The notes below the pieces were generated by a model. The model did not search any database and was not told the DNA's origin. It worked only from the letters and a program-made list of their open reading frames with translations. A DNA stretch of 64,000 bases from positions 1-64,000 of the forward strand of contig JADKBC010000018.1 in assembly GCA_016715205.1 (NCBI GenBank), given 5' to 3'. The position numbers were made by a program, and so were the translations under genes. Of the stretch, positions 1 through 8,890 are shown one piece after another; the first letter of the stretch is position 1, and each line of letters begins with the position of its first letter. The stretch is from Holophaga sp. (GTDB taxonomy: Bacteria; Acidobacteriota; Holophagae; Holophagales; Holophagaceae).

Positions 1-915
1 CCACTGCGGATCAGGCCCATGCACTTGTCCACCAGGATGCCCGCGCAGGTGGTATCCACGCCAAAGGTCAGGAAGCCCACGCGGCCGCCGAAAAAGCTCA
101 ACTCCTTGGTGATGCCATCGCACTTCAGGGGAATGAGGTTGGTGCTGCGGCCGATCAGTTCGAAGAAAAGGCTCTTGGAAGTTGCGGCGGGATCAAAGAC
201 CAGGCCGTGGTAGGCGTCATCGCAGAACACAATCACCGCGCGATCTGCCGCAGCCTCGACGATCACATCGGCAATGGCGTTCATCTCCGCAGGCGTGGGG
301 CTGTACCCGTTGGGGTTGCTGGGGAAGTTCAGGAGCAGATGCACCTTGCCCTTCACCGAGGCCAGGACATCGCGCAGGCCTTCGAGGTTGAAGCCACCCT
401 GCGCGTTGTAGAAATGGAAGGTCTTGAAGGTGCCCTGCAATCGGATCTGGAAAATCTGTTCGTAGTTGTCCCAGTAGAGATCTGGCACCACCAGCGTGTC
501 GCCCTCGGCAAAGAAGAGTTCCGCCGCCATGTTCAGGGCATGGCAGATGCCCGCGCTCACCACGCCCATGGCCACTGTTTTTCTTCCATGCGGGCGTCTT
601 CCACCCCACCCAAACCGGCGTGCCAGAGCCCTTCGGACATACACAGGCCCTGAATGGGGGCTGTAGAGGAAGAAGGCATCCGGCGTTCAGTGCAACAAAT
701 TTTCCGCCATGAGAACCAGCGGCGTAGGTTACCAAAGCCAAATCTGATCCCGATGGTCGCATTGATACTGCGACAGTTCTTTCTCGAAAGCCCGCCTGAT
801 GGGGAATGCCCTTGGGAAGAAGGAACGCCGACGGGGTAGACAGGGACTCGAAGATCACCGGATTGATGACGCCGGTCCGATCGTTGCGTTCCTGGGCTTC
901 GGGATGGATGGACAC
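1..915 (-). pseudogene. PLP-dependent aminotransferase, broken by several frameshifts; C-terminus outside window
   Basis: The minus strand of 1-560 reads cleanly as the middle of a class I/II aminotransferase: LLLNFPSNPNGYSPTPAEM, then FCDDAYHGLVFDP, then TKELSFFGGRVGF, which carries the presumed PLP lysine. Upstream the protein continues only by jumping frames. HPEAQERNDR and FPKGIPHQAGF-like text lie in one frame, INATIGI in a second, and MGVVSAGICHALNMAAELFF in a third. At least three shifts are needed between about 560 and 900. The N-terminus maps near 915 and the C-terminus runs off the window. It lies downstream of the pigment operon on the same strand, but nothing shows that it belongs to it. 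The substrate is unknown. The breaks could be real decay or sequence error. Confidence 0.75.
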
Positions 916-978
916 ATGAACCTCGCAGAAGGGCGCTTTCTGGAAAGAGCGTCTATTCTAGAGTATCAAGGCCCTGCT

Positions 979-2206
979 CACTTCTCGATGCGGAAGATCA
1001 GGCTCGTGTTGATGCCGCCGAAGGCGAAGTTGTTGCTCATGAAGGTGTCGCAGGTCATGGGGCGCTCCTGGTCCCGGATGTGGTCAGGTCCGCACCTTAG
1101 GGTCCCGGGGAGTTGTGCGGGTTGAGGTGGGGGGGGCCCCAGCCTTCCCGCAGCATCTGGATGCCCACCCAGGCCTCGATGGAGCCGCAGGCGCCCAGGG
1201 CGTGGCCGAAAAAGCTCTTGAGCGATGAAATGGGGATGGCTCGGCCAAAGGTCTGGCGGGTGGCGTGGCTTTCGGCGATGTCACCGGGTTCCGTGGCGGT
1301 GCCGTGGGCATTCACCCAGCCGATGCGTTCGGGCGCGATCTGGGCATCCTCCAGGGCCAAGTTCATGGTGACGGCCATGGTTTCCGCCTGGGGCTGGGTG
1401 ACATGGGCGCCATCGGAATTGGTGCCAAAGCCCAGCACTTCGGCGTAGATTTTCGCGCCCCGGGCCAGGGCCCGTTCCCGTTCTTCCAGGATGAAGGTGC
1501 AGGCGCCTTCACCCAGCACTAAACCTTCCCGATCCTTGTCGAAGGGCTGGGGTGTGGTGGAAGGCGAATCGTTGCGCAGGCTGGTGGCGAAGAGGGTGTC
1601 GAACACGGCCGCATGGCAGAAGCTGAGTTCGTCGCAGCCACCGGCCACCATCACATCCTGTTTGCCGTAGCGGATGGCTTCGAAGGCGTAGCCGATGGCC
1701 TGGCTGCTGGAGGTGCAGGCGCTGCTGGTGGGGATCACGCGGCCCTTGAGGCCGAAGAACACGCCGATGTTGACGGCCGCCGTGTGGCTCATGGCCTGGA
1801 TGTAGCCCGTGGCGCTCACGCCGCGGAAATTGCCTTCCACCACACCGCGGCCCAGGGCCAGCATGGGCTCCAGGCTGCCCGAGGACGAGCCGTAGGCTAC
1901 GCCCAGACGGCCGTTGTGGATGCTGGCGTCATCGCGTAGCCCGGCATCGTTCAAGGCCAGTTCCGTGGCCCGCACGCCCAGCATGGCCACTCGGCCCATG
2001 GAGCGCACGATCTTGCGGGGATAGTGGGCGGGAATTTCGAAATCATCCACGGGCACGCCCAGGCGCGTCTGCAGGTCCGGGTAGATATCCCATTCGGGCA
2101 TGCGCCGCACGCCGCTCTTGCCGGCCTTCAGGGCCGCCTTGATGGAGTCCCACGTATCGCCCAGGGCGGTCACCCCGCCCATGCCGGTCACCACCACGCG
2201 CCGCAT
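979..2206 (-). CDS. Beta-ketoacyl-ACP synthase (KAS II type), frameshifted near its C-terminus
   Basis: A condensing enzyme of the pigment operon that would extend an ACP-bound chain with malonyl-ACP. It starts MRRVVVTGMGGVTALG at 2206, overlapping the stop of the upstream reductase (TGATG). The thiolase-fold triad is visible: Cys in SSACTSSSQA, His in VNAHGTATEPGD and His in SLKSFFGHALGACG. The open frame ends early at 1097, but the family C-terminus (ERPMTCDTFMSNNFAFGGIN) follows in another frame and stops at 979. One or more indels therefore lie between about 1061 and 1140, where the coding strand also has a run of eight C. About 410 residues are expected if repaired. It resembles the KS of aryl polyene clusters. 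The exact role, primary KS or accessory KS, is inference. Confidence 0.85.
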
Positions 2207-2952
2207 CAAACCATGCCTCCGTTGACGCTGATCACCTGGCGGGTGATGTAGTTCGCGCTGTCTGAAAAAAGGAAACCCACCAGGCTGGCGACATCCTCCG
2301 GCACCCCCACGCGCTTCATGGGCACGGCCTGCAAGGCGTATTCGAGCGAAACGGAATCGAGCATTTCCGACGCGATGAGCCCCGGCGCCACGGCATTCAC
2401 GGTGATGCCGCGACCCGCCAGTTCCACTGCCAGCGCCTTGGCCGCACCGATGAGGCCCGCCTTGGCGGCGCTGTAGTTCACTTGGCCGCGGTTGCCGGTG
2501 ATGCCCGAAACCGAGGAGATGCAAACGATCCGGCCGCCCTTGCGGGTGCGGATCATGGGCATCATCAGCGGGTGCACCACGTTGTAGAAGCCTTCCAGGC
2601 TCGTGCGCAGCACCAGGTCCCAGTCATCTTCCGTAAGGGCGGGGAAGGCGTTGTCCCGGGTGATGCCCGCATTGCAGACCACCCCATAGAAGGGGCCGTT
2701 GGCCTCCACGTGGGCTTCCAACAGGGTGCGGGCGGTGGCGCGATCTGTCACATCGAACTGGATCACATCGGCGCTGCCACCCCTTTGATGGATTTCCGTT
2801 TGCAGGGCTTCGGCATCCGCGCGGCGACTGCGGCAGTGCAGTGTCACCTTGAAGCCATCCTGTGCCAATTGCAGGGCAATGGCCCGACCGATGCTGCCGG
2901 TGGCGCCTGTCACGAGCACATGTTTGAGAGTGGGGTTAGGGGCTGGATTCAT
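2206..2952 (-). CDS. 3-oxoacyl-ACP reductase (FabG-type SDR)
   Basis: A 248-residue short-chain dehydrogenase that reduces the beta-keto group after each elongation, using NAD(P)H. The N-terminal cofactor motif reads VTGATGSIGRAIALQLA, followed by NAG (VVCNAGITRD) and the catalytic Ser and YSAAK set (CISSVSGITGN, VNYSAAKAGL). The NGG ending is typical of FabG. The start at 2952 overlaps the upstream dehydratase stop (ATGA), so translation is probably coupled. In aryl polyene clusters one dedicated ketoreductase serves the iterative KS, and this gene takes that position between two dehydratases and a KS. A housekeeping FabG is not excluded, but the context argues for pathway use. Confidence 0.92.
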   Translation of the reverse strand: MNPAPNPTLKHVLVTGATGSIGRAIALQLAQDGFKVTLHCRSRRADAEALQTEIHQRGGSADVIQFDVTDRATARTLLEAHVEANGPFYGVVCNAGITRDNAFPALTEDDWDLVLRTSLEGFYNVVHPLMMPMIRTRKGGRIVCISSVSGITGNRGQVNYSAAKAGLIGAAKALAVELAGRGITVNAVAPGLIASEMLDSVSLEYALQAVPMKRVGVPEDVASLVGFLFSDSANYITRQVISVNGGMV

Positions 2953-3389
2953 ACCGGTTCAAAGGTTTTCAACATAGCACAAGCCACCCGATGTCCCTGA
3001 TGACGGATCTCACATCGGAAGGCGCTGAGGCCGGTCTCATCCAGGAAGTGCAGTTTGGCTTCGACTTCCAGGGTTTGCCCGCCGGGGAAGGCCTGCTGCG
3101 GAAGTTCGTATTTGAGGGACCCCAACAGGAAGCCAACCCGCGGTTCCTGGCCCTGGAGGCGCTTTTGGTAGCCGCTGTAGGCCGATACGGTCTGGGCCAT
3201 CAGTTCGATTCCGAACCAGCCCGGCATGGCGCCCTGCGCGTCGGCGTACCAGGCCCCGGGGTCCACCTCTACGCGCGCGATGCACCGCGCCTCTGATACA
3301 TCCTGGATGGTGTCCAGCAGGAGCATGGGCCGTCGATGCACGACCAGATCCTCGGGGATCAGTGGGGATGGTGAGTTGGCAGCATTCAT
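2949..3389 (-). CDS. Hotdog-fold 3-hydroxyacyl-ACP dehydratase, copy 2 of a tandem pair
   Basis: A 146-residue hotdog protein that aligns along its length with its neighbour at 3386-3802. Shared blocks are HRRPMLLLDTI, DPGAWYADAQGAMPGW, IELMAQTVSAYSGYQ and GFLLGSLKYE. The family dehydrates 3-hydroxyacyl-ACP, and in aryl polyene clusters two dehydratase proteins act together to build the conjugated chain. The start at 3389 overlaps the stop of copy 1 (ATGA) and the stop overlaps the reductase start. No signal peptide is seen, so it should be cytosolic. Whether both copies are catalytic cannot be read from sequence. A heteromeric pair is an inference from the family and from the tandem order. 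Confidence 0.85.
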   Translation of the reverse strand: MNAANSPSPLIPEDLVVHRRPMLLLDTIQDVSEARCIARVEVDPGAWYADAQGAMPGWFGIELMAQTVSAYSGYQKRLQGQEPRVGFLLGSLKYELPQQAFPGGQTLEVEAKLHFLDETGLSAFRCEIRHQGHRVACAMLKTFEPV

Positions 3390-3802
3390 GGCGTTTCGAG
3401 TACGCGGAGGGTGGCCTCGGCCACGACGGTTTCATTCAGGCGGATCTCGCAGACGAAGGCGCTCTGGCCAAACACGCCGGCGTAATCCAGGTGGGCATGA
3501 ACTTTAAGCAACGCCTGGCTTGGAAACCGATCCAGGGAACTCAGATAGCGCCGGGTGCCCAGCAGATAGCCACCCTTGGCGGCGGGGGCGTTCCGGTTCT
3601 TCCAGCCGCTGTGGGCAGCGGCGGTCTGGGCCATCAATTCCAGCCCGAGCCAGGCGGGCATGGCGCCATCGGCTTCGGCGTACCAGGCGCTGGGGTCCAC
3701 CCGCAGTTCCGCCTGGCAGTCGCCTTCCGAAACTGCCTGAATGCTGTCCAGCAGCAGCATGGGCGGGCGATGGGGCACATAGTTCTGCACGGCGTCGATC
3801 AT
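3386..3802 (-). CDS. Hotdog-fold 3-hydroxyacyl-ACP dehydratase, copy 1 of a tandem pair
   Basis: A 138-residue hotdog dehydratase with HRPPMLLLDSIQAVSE, the helix block MPAWLGLELMAQTAAAHSGW and GGYLLGTRRYLSS. The PPMLLLD and ELMAQT signatures match the ApeI/ApeP-FabZ-like dehydratases of aryl polyene clusters. It is paralogous to the next gene downstream, which points to a local duplication followed by divergence. Start and stop codons each overlap a neighbouring gene by four bases. The expected reaction is loss of water from 3-hydroxyacyl-ACP to give the trans-2-enoyl product. With no enoyl reductase in the cluster, the double bonds would persist and form a polyene. Confidence 0.86.
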   Translation of the reverse strand: MIDAVQNYVPHRPPMLLLDSIQAVSEGDCQAELRVDPSAWYAEADGAMPAWLGLELMAQTAAAHSGWKNRNAPAAKGGYLLGTRRYLSSLDRFPSQALLKVHAHLDYAGVFGQSAFVCEIRLNETVVAEATLRVLETP

Positions 3803-4986
3803 GGGCAGCCCACCACCAAGGCCAGGTTATTGCCACCAAAGGCGAAGGCATTGGAAAGACACATTCGAGAATGGCCGAGATGCTGGCCTTCCTTGACGAG
3901 ATTCAGCAGCGGCAGGTTGGGATCCGGGTTGCCATCCCAGCAATGGGGTGGCAGCAGATCGTCCGGGTTCCAATGGGGTTGCAAGGCCAGCCAGCAGAAG
4001 GCCAGTTCCGTAGCCGCAGCGGCGCCCAGGGTGTGGCCGGTGAGGGGTTTGGTGCCGCTGCAGGGCACACCCTCGGGGAAAACCAACGCCACGGCCCGGC
4101 TTTCCATTTCATCGTTCAGGGGCGTGGCGGTGGCATGCAGGTTCAAATACCCGATGCGCTCGGGCGTCAGGTCCGCATCGGCCAGGGCCATGCGCATGGC
4201 GCGCTCCGCTCCCTGACCCGTGGGATCCGGGGCCGAAATGTGGTGGGCATCGCTGGTTTCGCCCACGCCCAGCAGGGCGACCTCGGACGGTTCTCTGCGC
4301 AGGATGAACAGCACCGCGCCTTCCCCGATGTTGATGCCCGCGCGATGCTGGCTCATGGGGTTGGTGAGGCTGGCGGACGTGGCATCCAGAGCCGTGAAGC
4401 CGTTCAGGGTGAGCTTGCACAGGGAATCGGCGCCCCCCGTGATCACCGCATCGCAGATGCCCAGGCGGATCAGGTTGCGGGCGGTGGCGATGGCGCGACC
4501 GCTGCTCGTGCAGGCGGTGGATACCGTGATGGCGGGGCCGCGCAGGCCCAGATACTCCGCCAGGAAGGGCGCGGGGCGGCCAATCTCCTGCTGGAAGTAG
4601 TGGTAGGAATCCGGGAAAGCCTGGTGCTCCAAGTGATGGGCCATGGCCCGCTCCCCGGAATCCATGCCCGAGGTGCTGGTGCCGAGCACCACGCCGATGC
4701 GGCTGGGTCCATGCTTCCCAAGTTCCGCTTCCACCTCATCGCGGATTTCTTCCAAGGCCGCGAGCAGGAGTCGGGCGTTGCGACTGTCGTCCACGTGGAA
4801 ACTCGGCGGCAAAGGTGCCAAGGCATGTTGGACGCGACCCACCCGGGCCTCCTTGCCTGGAATCCAGCCCGATTCGAGGATCAGGCCCGAAGTGTCGCCC
4901 CGGAAGAGCGCGGGGGCCACCTGGGCCTTGCCCTTGCCCAGGGCATTCACCAGACCAAGCGCGGATAGATAGAAAGGCGTTTGCAT
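3799..4986 (-). CDS. Beta-ketoacyl-ACP synthase, second KS of the cluster
   Basis: A 395-residue condensing enzyme distinct from the KS at 979-2206. The active-site Cys159 lies in VSTACTSSGRAIA. The two His are in YLNLHATATPLND and KPLTGHTLGAA, and the glycine-rich end reads SNAFAFGGNN. All catalytic residues are present, so it is not a simple Cys-less chain-length factor. It lies between the outer-membrane-type lipoprotein gene (stop five bases away) and the tandem dehydratases (four-base overlap). Aryl polyene systems use more than one KS-like subunit, and which of the two here pairs with the KS-like protein at 13609-14325 is unknown. Confidence 0.9.
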   Translation of the reverse strand: MQTPFYLSALGLVNALGKGKAQVAPALFRGDTSGLILESGWIPGKEARVGRVQHALAPLPPSFHVDDSRNARLLLAALEEIRDEVEAELGKHGPSRIGVVLGTSTSGMDSGERAMAHHLEHQAFPDSYHYFQQEIGRPAPFLAEYLGLRGPAITVSTACTSSGRAIATARNLIRLGICDAVITGGADSLCKLTLNGFTALDATSASLTNPMSQHRAGINIGEGAVLFILRREPSEVALLGVGETSDAHHISAPDPTGQGAERAMRMALADADLTPERIGYLNLHATATPLNDEMESRAVALVFPEGVPCSGTKPLTGHTLGAAAATELAFCWLALQPHWNPDDLLPPHCWDGNPDPNLPLLNLVKEGQHLGHSRMCLSNAFAFGGNNLALVVGCP

Positions 4987-4990
4987 GGGA

Positions 4991-5545
4991 TCAATCTTCC
5001 AGCGTGGTGATGATGGCGCGGATGGAAGCAGCGGGGAGATCCAAGGTCACGGTCTTGAAATTGGGTGCCTGGCCTTCTCGCCGCAGGGTGAGCACGGTGC
5101 GGCCCTTGCGGCGCAACTCGCGCAGCTCCCCGGTTTCCTCAAGGGTGGTGCCCGGATCCAGTCCTTTGCGCAGATCCTCCAGGGGCCAGTTGGCCAGTTG
5201 GATCAAAGCGGGCAGTAACCGGGGATCAAACATCTGGGGCAGGGGAATCCGCTTGTCCACGGTGACGGCGCCTTGCTGCAGTTGGATGGTGAAAAGGGTC
5301 TGCCCCATGGGTGTGGAGGCCACGATGCTCATGCGCTCAGAGGTGTTTTCCACGGAGGTGACCAATAGTTCTTCACTGCCGTCGGGCATCATGAAGCGCA
5401 CGGACTGGGTGGAAAACACAGGGCCATCGGCGGGGGCGCGCAGGGTAAAGGGCACCCCGCGCCCCAGAAAGAGCGGGCCGTTGGCGGGAGGGCGGCAGCC
5501 CAGCAGACCAAGCGCGAACAGGGGAGCGAGCCAGAACCATTTCAT
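4991..5545 (-). CDS. Lipoprotein, DUF3261-like, of aryl polyene cluster type
   Basis: A 184-residue protein with a lipoprotein signal: MKWFWLAPLFALGLLGC, with lipobox LLGC at residues 14-17. The rest is predicted soluble and periplasm-facing, with alternating strands such as FTLRAPADGPVFSTQSVRF and a basic hinge RELRRKGRTVLTLRR. Aryl polyene clusters regularly carry a small DUF3261 lipoprotein, and size, position and strand pattern fit, though the domain name is assigned by resemblance only. The start overlaps the MMPL stop (ATGA). It probably acts with the LolA-like carrier and the MMPL exporter to place the finished lipid in the outer membrane. Confidence 0.72.
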   Translation of the reverse strand: MKWFWLAPLFALGLLGCRPPANGPLFLGRGVPFTLRAPADGPVFSTQSVRFMMPDGSEELLVTSVENTSERMSIVASTPMGQTLFTIQLQQGAVTVDKRIPLPQMFDPRLLPALIQLANWPLEDLRKGLDPGTTLEETGELRELRRKGRTVLTLRREGQAPNFKTVTLDLPAASIRAIITTLED

Positions 5546-7860
5546 GCGGAGACCTTGGGTTTCGGCGCCAGGGCAAGGATTGAGAGCAGCGTGGAGGCCA
5601 GCACGCCCAGGGCCACGGCGAGCCCGAAGCCCTGGAGAGCCGGGGTGTGGCTAAATGCCAGCATTCCAAAGGAGATCAGGGTGCAAAGACTCGCCACCTG
5701 AACGCCAATGAAATACGTGGGATCCTCGTGGCCACCTTCCCGCATGAAGATCGGGTAATCCACGCCGTACCCCAGCACCAGGATCAGGGCCAGCGTGCTG
5801 AAAAGGGTAAGCGGGATTCCTGCGAGGGCCAACCCGGCCAAGGCGAGCAGGATTCCACCCAGCGAGGGCAGCAGGATGATCGTGCCGATGCGCAGTCCGT
5901 AGGCCACGGCGAGCAGGATCCAGACCAGGAGTATGGCGCCGATCAACGACCACGTGGCGATGTGGCGGTAGTGGCCCAGCAGGTTTGAAACGCTACGGGC
6001 CTTGTCCACTAGGCTGACGCCAGGAAGACCTTGAACGGAAGCTTCAAGCTCCTTCGAATCGGGGGATCCCATGGGAAAGACCACGGAAGCGGTGCCTCCG
6101 GAGGCTGTCCCCAGCCACAGCCTCCGGTAAGGGGCGGCAAAGGGGGTTTCAAGCCACGTGGCCACAGAAAGCGGGCGGTCCAAGGAATCCGTCAGCCCCT
6201 TCATCAGCGAGGCGGTAACCTCTGCTTTGAAGCCAACGGCTTTCAGAGCCAGAGGAAGGAAGGGGGCCAGGGCAGAATGGCGATGTAGGTTTTCCTGCTG
6301 GCGAGCCGGAGAGGGTACGAAGGTCGAAATGGCCTGGAAACTCTGGTGCGTGCTGGTTTTGGGCAGCTTGTTCAGCCGATCTAAAAGGGCTTCTTCCCGC
6401 GTCAACACCTCGGCTTCACTGGCCCCCTGCACGAGCAAGAAAATCCCGGAGTTGGAAAAGCCGGTGAGCTCGCTGATGCGGGCTTCCTGGGCGCGCAAGG
6501 TGCGGGAAGGGAGGATCAACCCTTGCACGGCATCATCCACCCGCAGGCGCACCAGGCAGAGCCCCGTCAACAGCACCAGCAGGAGGATGATCAAATGGGC
6601 GCGCCGGGTCTGAGAAAGTCGGATGCCCCAATCCAGAATCCATCGCTGGGCCCGCATGAACCGGGGCTGGGGAGGCATGGGCCGGGGAAGCATATCCGGC
6701 AGGATGAACAGAACCGTGAAAAAGGAAGCAATCAGGCCGACGATAGAAAAAAGCGCGATCTGGCGCAGGCCCGGAAAGGGCGCCACGAGCAGGGCGGCGT
6801 AGCCCAGCAGGGTGGTGAATAGGCCCATCCAAAGCCCAGGGAGGATCTTTTTCAGGGCTGCAAAAGGATTCCAACCTTCCCCTGCGCCCAGGTGTGTGGC
6901 GAAGTAGTGGACCGTGTAATCCACCGATACACCCATCACGCTCGATCCGCAGACGATGGTCAGCAGGTAGAGCTTGCCGTAGATCAGCAGGCACACCGCC
7001 GTGGCCCCCACAAAACCCGCCGCGATACCCAGCGCTCCGAGCAACAAGTGGCGCAACGAACGGAATACGGCCACAAAAAGTATGAAAATGCACACCATGG
7101 AAAAGGTGCTAATGAGATTGGTCTCTCTCTGGGCGGATTCCCGGGCATCCGAGGCGTAGAACACGCCACCGGTGCGCAGGATCTCAACCCCTGGGAATTC
7201 GGCTTTCAGGGCCTTTTCAGCCCCCACGGTGGCGTCGAGGGTACGCTGCTGAACCTCGGGATCAAAGGCCGAGCCACGCAGGCCGCCCGTGAGCATCACA
7301 TAGAGTCCCTGGGCGGAGGGAATGACCAGGAGATCATCCTCCAGGGTGACCCCAGAAGACAGGAAGGGCAGGTTGCTGAGGAAGGCGTTCAGGTTGCCAA
7401 GGGGGTCTTGGCCCGGGCCAACGATCGAGAAACTTCCGGGGGAGGCCAGTCGGGCCTCGATTTGCGATCGGAGCGCCTCCGTGGAGGCTTCGATGCCAGT
7501 CTCGGGCGGGGCCACCCGCCAGGCATAGGGTGCATAGAAGCGCCCCACCATGGCGGGATCAATGGGGGGCAGGGTGGCCGTTACATCGGCAAAGGCGCCG
7601 GACTGACGCATGCCTTCGGCCAGGCGGAGGGCGGCGGCCTTGCTTCCGGAAGGCGTCTCGGCCCGCACCAGGAACACCGCGCGCTCGCCGGTGGTCTTGG
7701 CGAGGGCCTTGACCGCTTGTTCGGCCACGGGATTGCGTTCGGTGTCCGGCAGCATATCCAGCAGATCCGTCTGGATCGCCTTGCCGCCCACCAGGTGCCA
7801 AACCGTAAAGGCTGTCATTCCCGCCAGCGCGAGGGCCCAAAGCCAGGCTCGAAGACGCAT
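5542..7860 (-). CDS. MMPL/RND-family exporter
   Basis: A 772-residue polytopic membrane protein with the RND-superfamily layout: one N-terminal helix (LWALALAGMTAFTVWHLV), a large periplasmic loop, a block of about five helices (ISTFSMVCIFILFVAVFRSL onward), then a repeat of the same pattern ending near residue 765. VMGVSVDYTVHYFATH and LVLGYGVDYPIFMREG are the paired GxxxDY motifs in the fourth helix of each half, as in MMPL proteins that use proton motive force. It lies between the LolA-like carrier and the lipoprotein gene, so the expected cargo is the pigment lipid. MMPL exporters are a fixed part of known aryl polyene clusters. Confidence 0.92.
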   Translation of the reverse strand: MRLRAWLWALALAGMTAFTVWHLVGGKAIQTDLLDMLPDTERNPVAEQAVKALAKTTGERAVFLVRAETPSGSKAAALRLAEGMRQSGAFADVTATLPPIDPAMVGRFYAPYAWRVAPPETGIEASTEALRSQIEARLASPGSFSIVGPGQDPLGNLNAFLSNLPFLSSGVTLEDDLLVIPSAQGLYVMLTGGLRGSAFDPEVQQRTLDATVGAEKALKAEFPGVEILRTGGVFYASDARESAQRETNLISTFSMVCIFILFVAVFRSLRHLLLGALGIAAGFVGATAVCLLIYGKLYLLTIVCGSSVMGVSVDYTVHYFATHLGAGEGWNPFAALKKILPGLWMGLFTTLLGYAALLVAPFPGLRQIALFSIVGLIASFFTVLFILPDMLPRPMPPQPRFMRAQRWILDWGIRLSQTRRAHLIILLLVLLTGLCLVRLRVDDAVQGLILPSRTLRAQEARISELTGFSNSGIFLLVQGASEAEVLTREEALLDRLNKLPKTSTHQSFQAISTFVPSPARQQENLHRHSALAPFLPLALKAVGFKAEVTASLMKGLTDSLDRPLSVATWLETPFAAPYRRLWLGTASGGTASVVFPMGSPDSKELEASVQGLPGVSLVDKARSVSNLLGHYRHIATWSLIGAILLVWILLAVAYGLRIGTIILLPSLGGILLALAGLALAGIPLTLFSTLALILVLGYGVDYPIFMREGGHEDPTYFIGVQVASLCTLISFGMLAFSHTPALQGFGLAVALGVLASTLLSILALAPKPKVSA

Positions 7861-7865
7861 GGTGC

Positions 7866-8480
7866 CTACTCGAATTTGAAGAGGCGCTGCTCTTCATCGG
7901 AAAGGGGTTCATCGGGTCGAGGCCGTTCGAAGACCAGGTCCATGGCATCGCCCGAAGGCTCGTCCACATGGATGCGATCGATGAACTTCCCGCCGTTGAC
8001 CTGGACGCCCTTCAGGAAGGCGGCGGTCTGGGGCTTGGGTACCAGGAAAATTTTCCAGTGCTCCGAGGTGCCTTCACCGCGCAGGGTGAAGAAGTCCTCC
8101 AGCGCGCTCCAGCGCCCCTGCAGTAGGGCCTGAAGAATGCGCCCCATCTGGGCCACCATGGGTACATCCTTGGCATTTTTCAGCTTGGCCTTGCCGTCCG
8201 GGCCCACCTCCAGCATGCCTTTGGGGCCCACGACGTAGGTGAGGTTGAGGGGCTTCTGCACCTGCCAGATCACGCCGTATTCCCGGGCCAGCACCAGGCG
8301 GCCAGAGGTCTTGAGGGGCCGCGACAGGGCCGCCAGCGTGCGGGTTTGCGTGAAGGCCACATGGAGCCGTGGTGTGTTTTTCAGATGGGCCGTGAGGACT
8401 TCGGGCAGGGACGGTTTGGACGCTTGACTAAAAAGAGCAACCGCCGAAAAAAGAACCAGGAAGGGTTTGAGCATGGTCAT
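7866..8480 (-). CDS. LolA-like outer-membrane lipoprotein carrier
   Basis: About 204 residues starting MTMLKPFLVLFSAVALFSQA, a Sec signal peptide. The ATG at 8480 was chosen because it overlaps the thioesterase stop (ATGA). A longer upstream reading is only the shadow of that gene. The mature part reads LHVAFTQTRTLAALSRPLKT, then GRLVLAREYGVIWQVQKP and LTYVVGPKGMLEVGPDG, the curved-sheet pattern of LolA/LolB-like carriers (PF03548/PF16584 type). The likely role is to shuttle the hydrophobic product across the periplasm between the MMPL exporter encoded six bases downstream and the outer membrane. Confidence 0.82.
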   Translation of the reverse strand: MTMLKPFLVLFSAVALFSQASKPSLPEVLTAHLKNTPRLHVAFTQTRTLAALSRPLKTSGRLVLAREYGVIWQVQKPLNLTYVVGPKGMLEVGPDGKAKLKNAKDVPMVAQMGRILQALLQGRWSALEDFFTLRGEGTSEHWKIFLVPKPQTAAFLKGVQVNGGKFIDRIHVDEPSGDAMDLVFERPRPDEPLSDEEQRLFKFE

Positions 8481-8890
8481 GGTTTGAGGACCGCCGCGAA
8501 AAGATGGGGAGGAAGCGTGAATTCCAGTTCGCCCGTGTCGCCCTTCACCGCCACTTGGGTGGTCCAGGCTTTGTTCAGGCGGGCACCGGTGGCCTCGTCG
8601 GTCATGAGGTAGGTGATTTTTACGCGGTTTTCGCATTCCACCAGCGTGGCTTTCACGCGCACCTTCATGCCGTACAACAAGGGTTTGATGTACTTCAGGT
8701 GGCACTCCACCACGGGCCACATGTAGCCGCCTTCCTTGAGCTGGGCATAGTCCAGCCCAATCTTGCGCATCATGGCGGTGCGGGCAATTTCCAGGTATTT
8801 GACGTAGTGGCCGTGCCAGGCCACGCCCATCAGATCCACGTCGTGGAAAGGGATTTCAATGATGACTTCTTCGCTGAGATCGGGCGTCAT
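8477..8890 (-). CDS. 4-hydroxybenzoyl-CoA thioesterase-like hotdog protein
   Basis: A 137-residue acyl thioesterase. The hallmark DLMGVAWHGHYVKYLEIAR contains the catalytic Asp and the VxxHxxYxxYLE-type helix of the 4HBT family (YbgC-like). It would release or transfer acyl chains from ACP or CoA, possibly the aryl polyenoyl chain. The start overlaps the ammonia-lyase stop (ATGA at 8887-8890) and the stop overlaps the LolA-like start. Thioesterases of this family are found in aryl polyene and flexirubin clusters. The exact substrate cannot be derived from sequence. Confidence 0.88.
   Translation of the reverse strand: MTPDLSEEVIIEIPFHDVDLMGVAWHGHYVKYLEIARTAMMRKIGLDYAQLKEGGYMWPVVECHLKYIKPLLYGMKVRVKATLVECENRVKITYLMTDEATGARLNKAWTTQVAVKGDTGELEFTLPPHLFAAVLKP

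Noticed and set aside
217..915. A 232-residue open frame on the minus strand
   Set aside because: Only its first third resembles a protein family (aminotransferase N-terminus). The rest is the out-of-frame reading of the same gene, so it is described as part of the broken aminotransferase.
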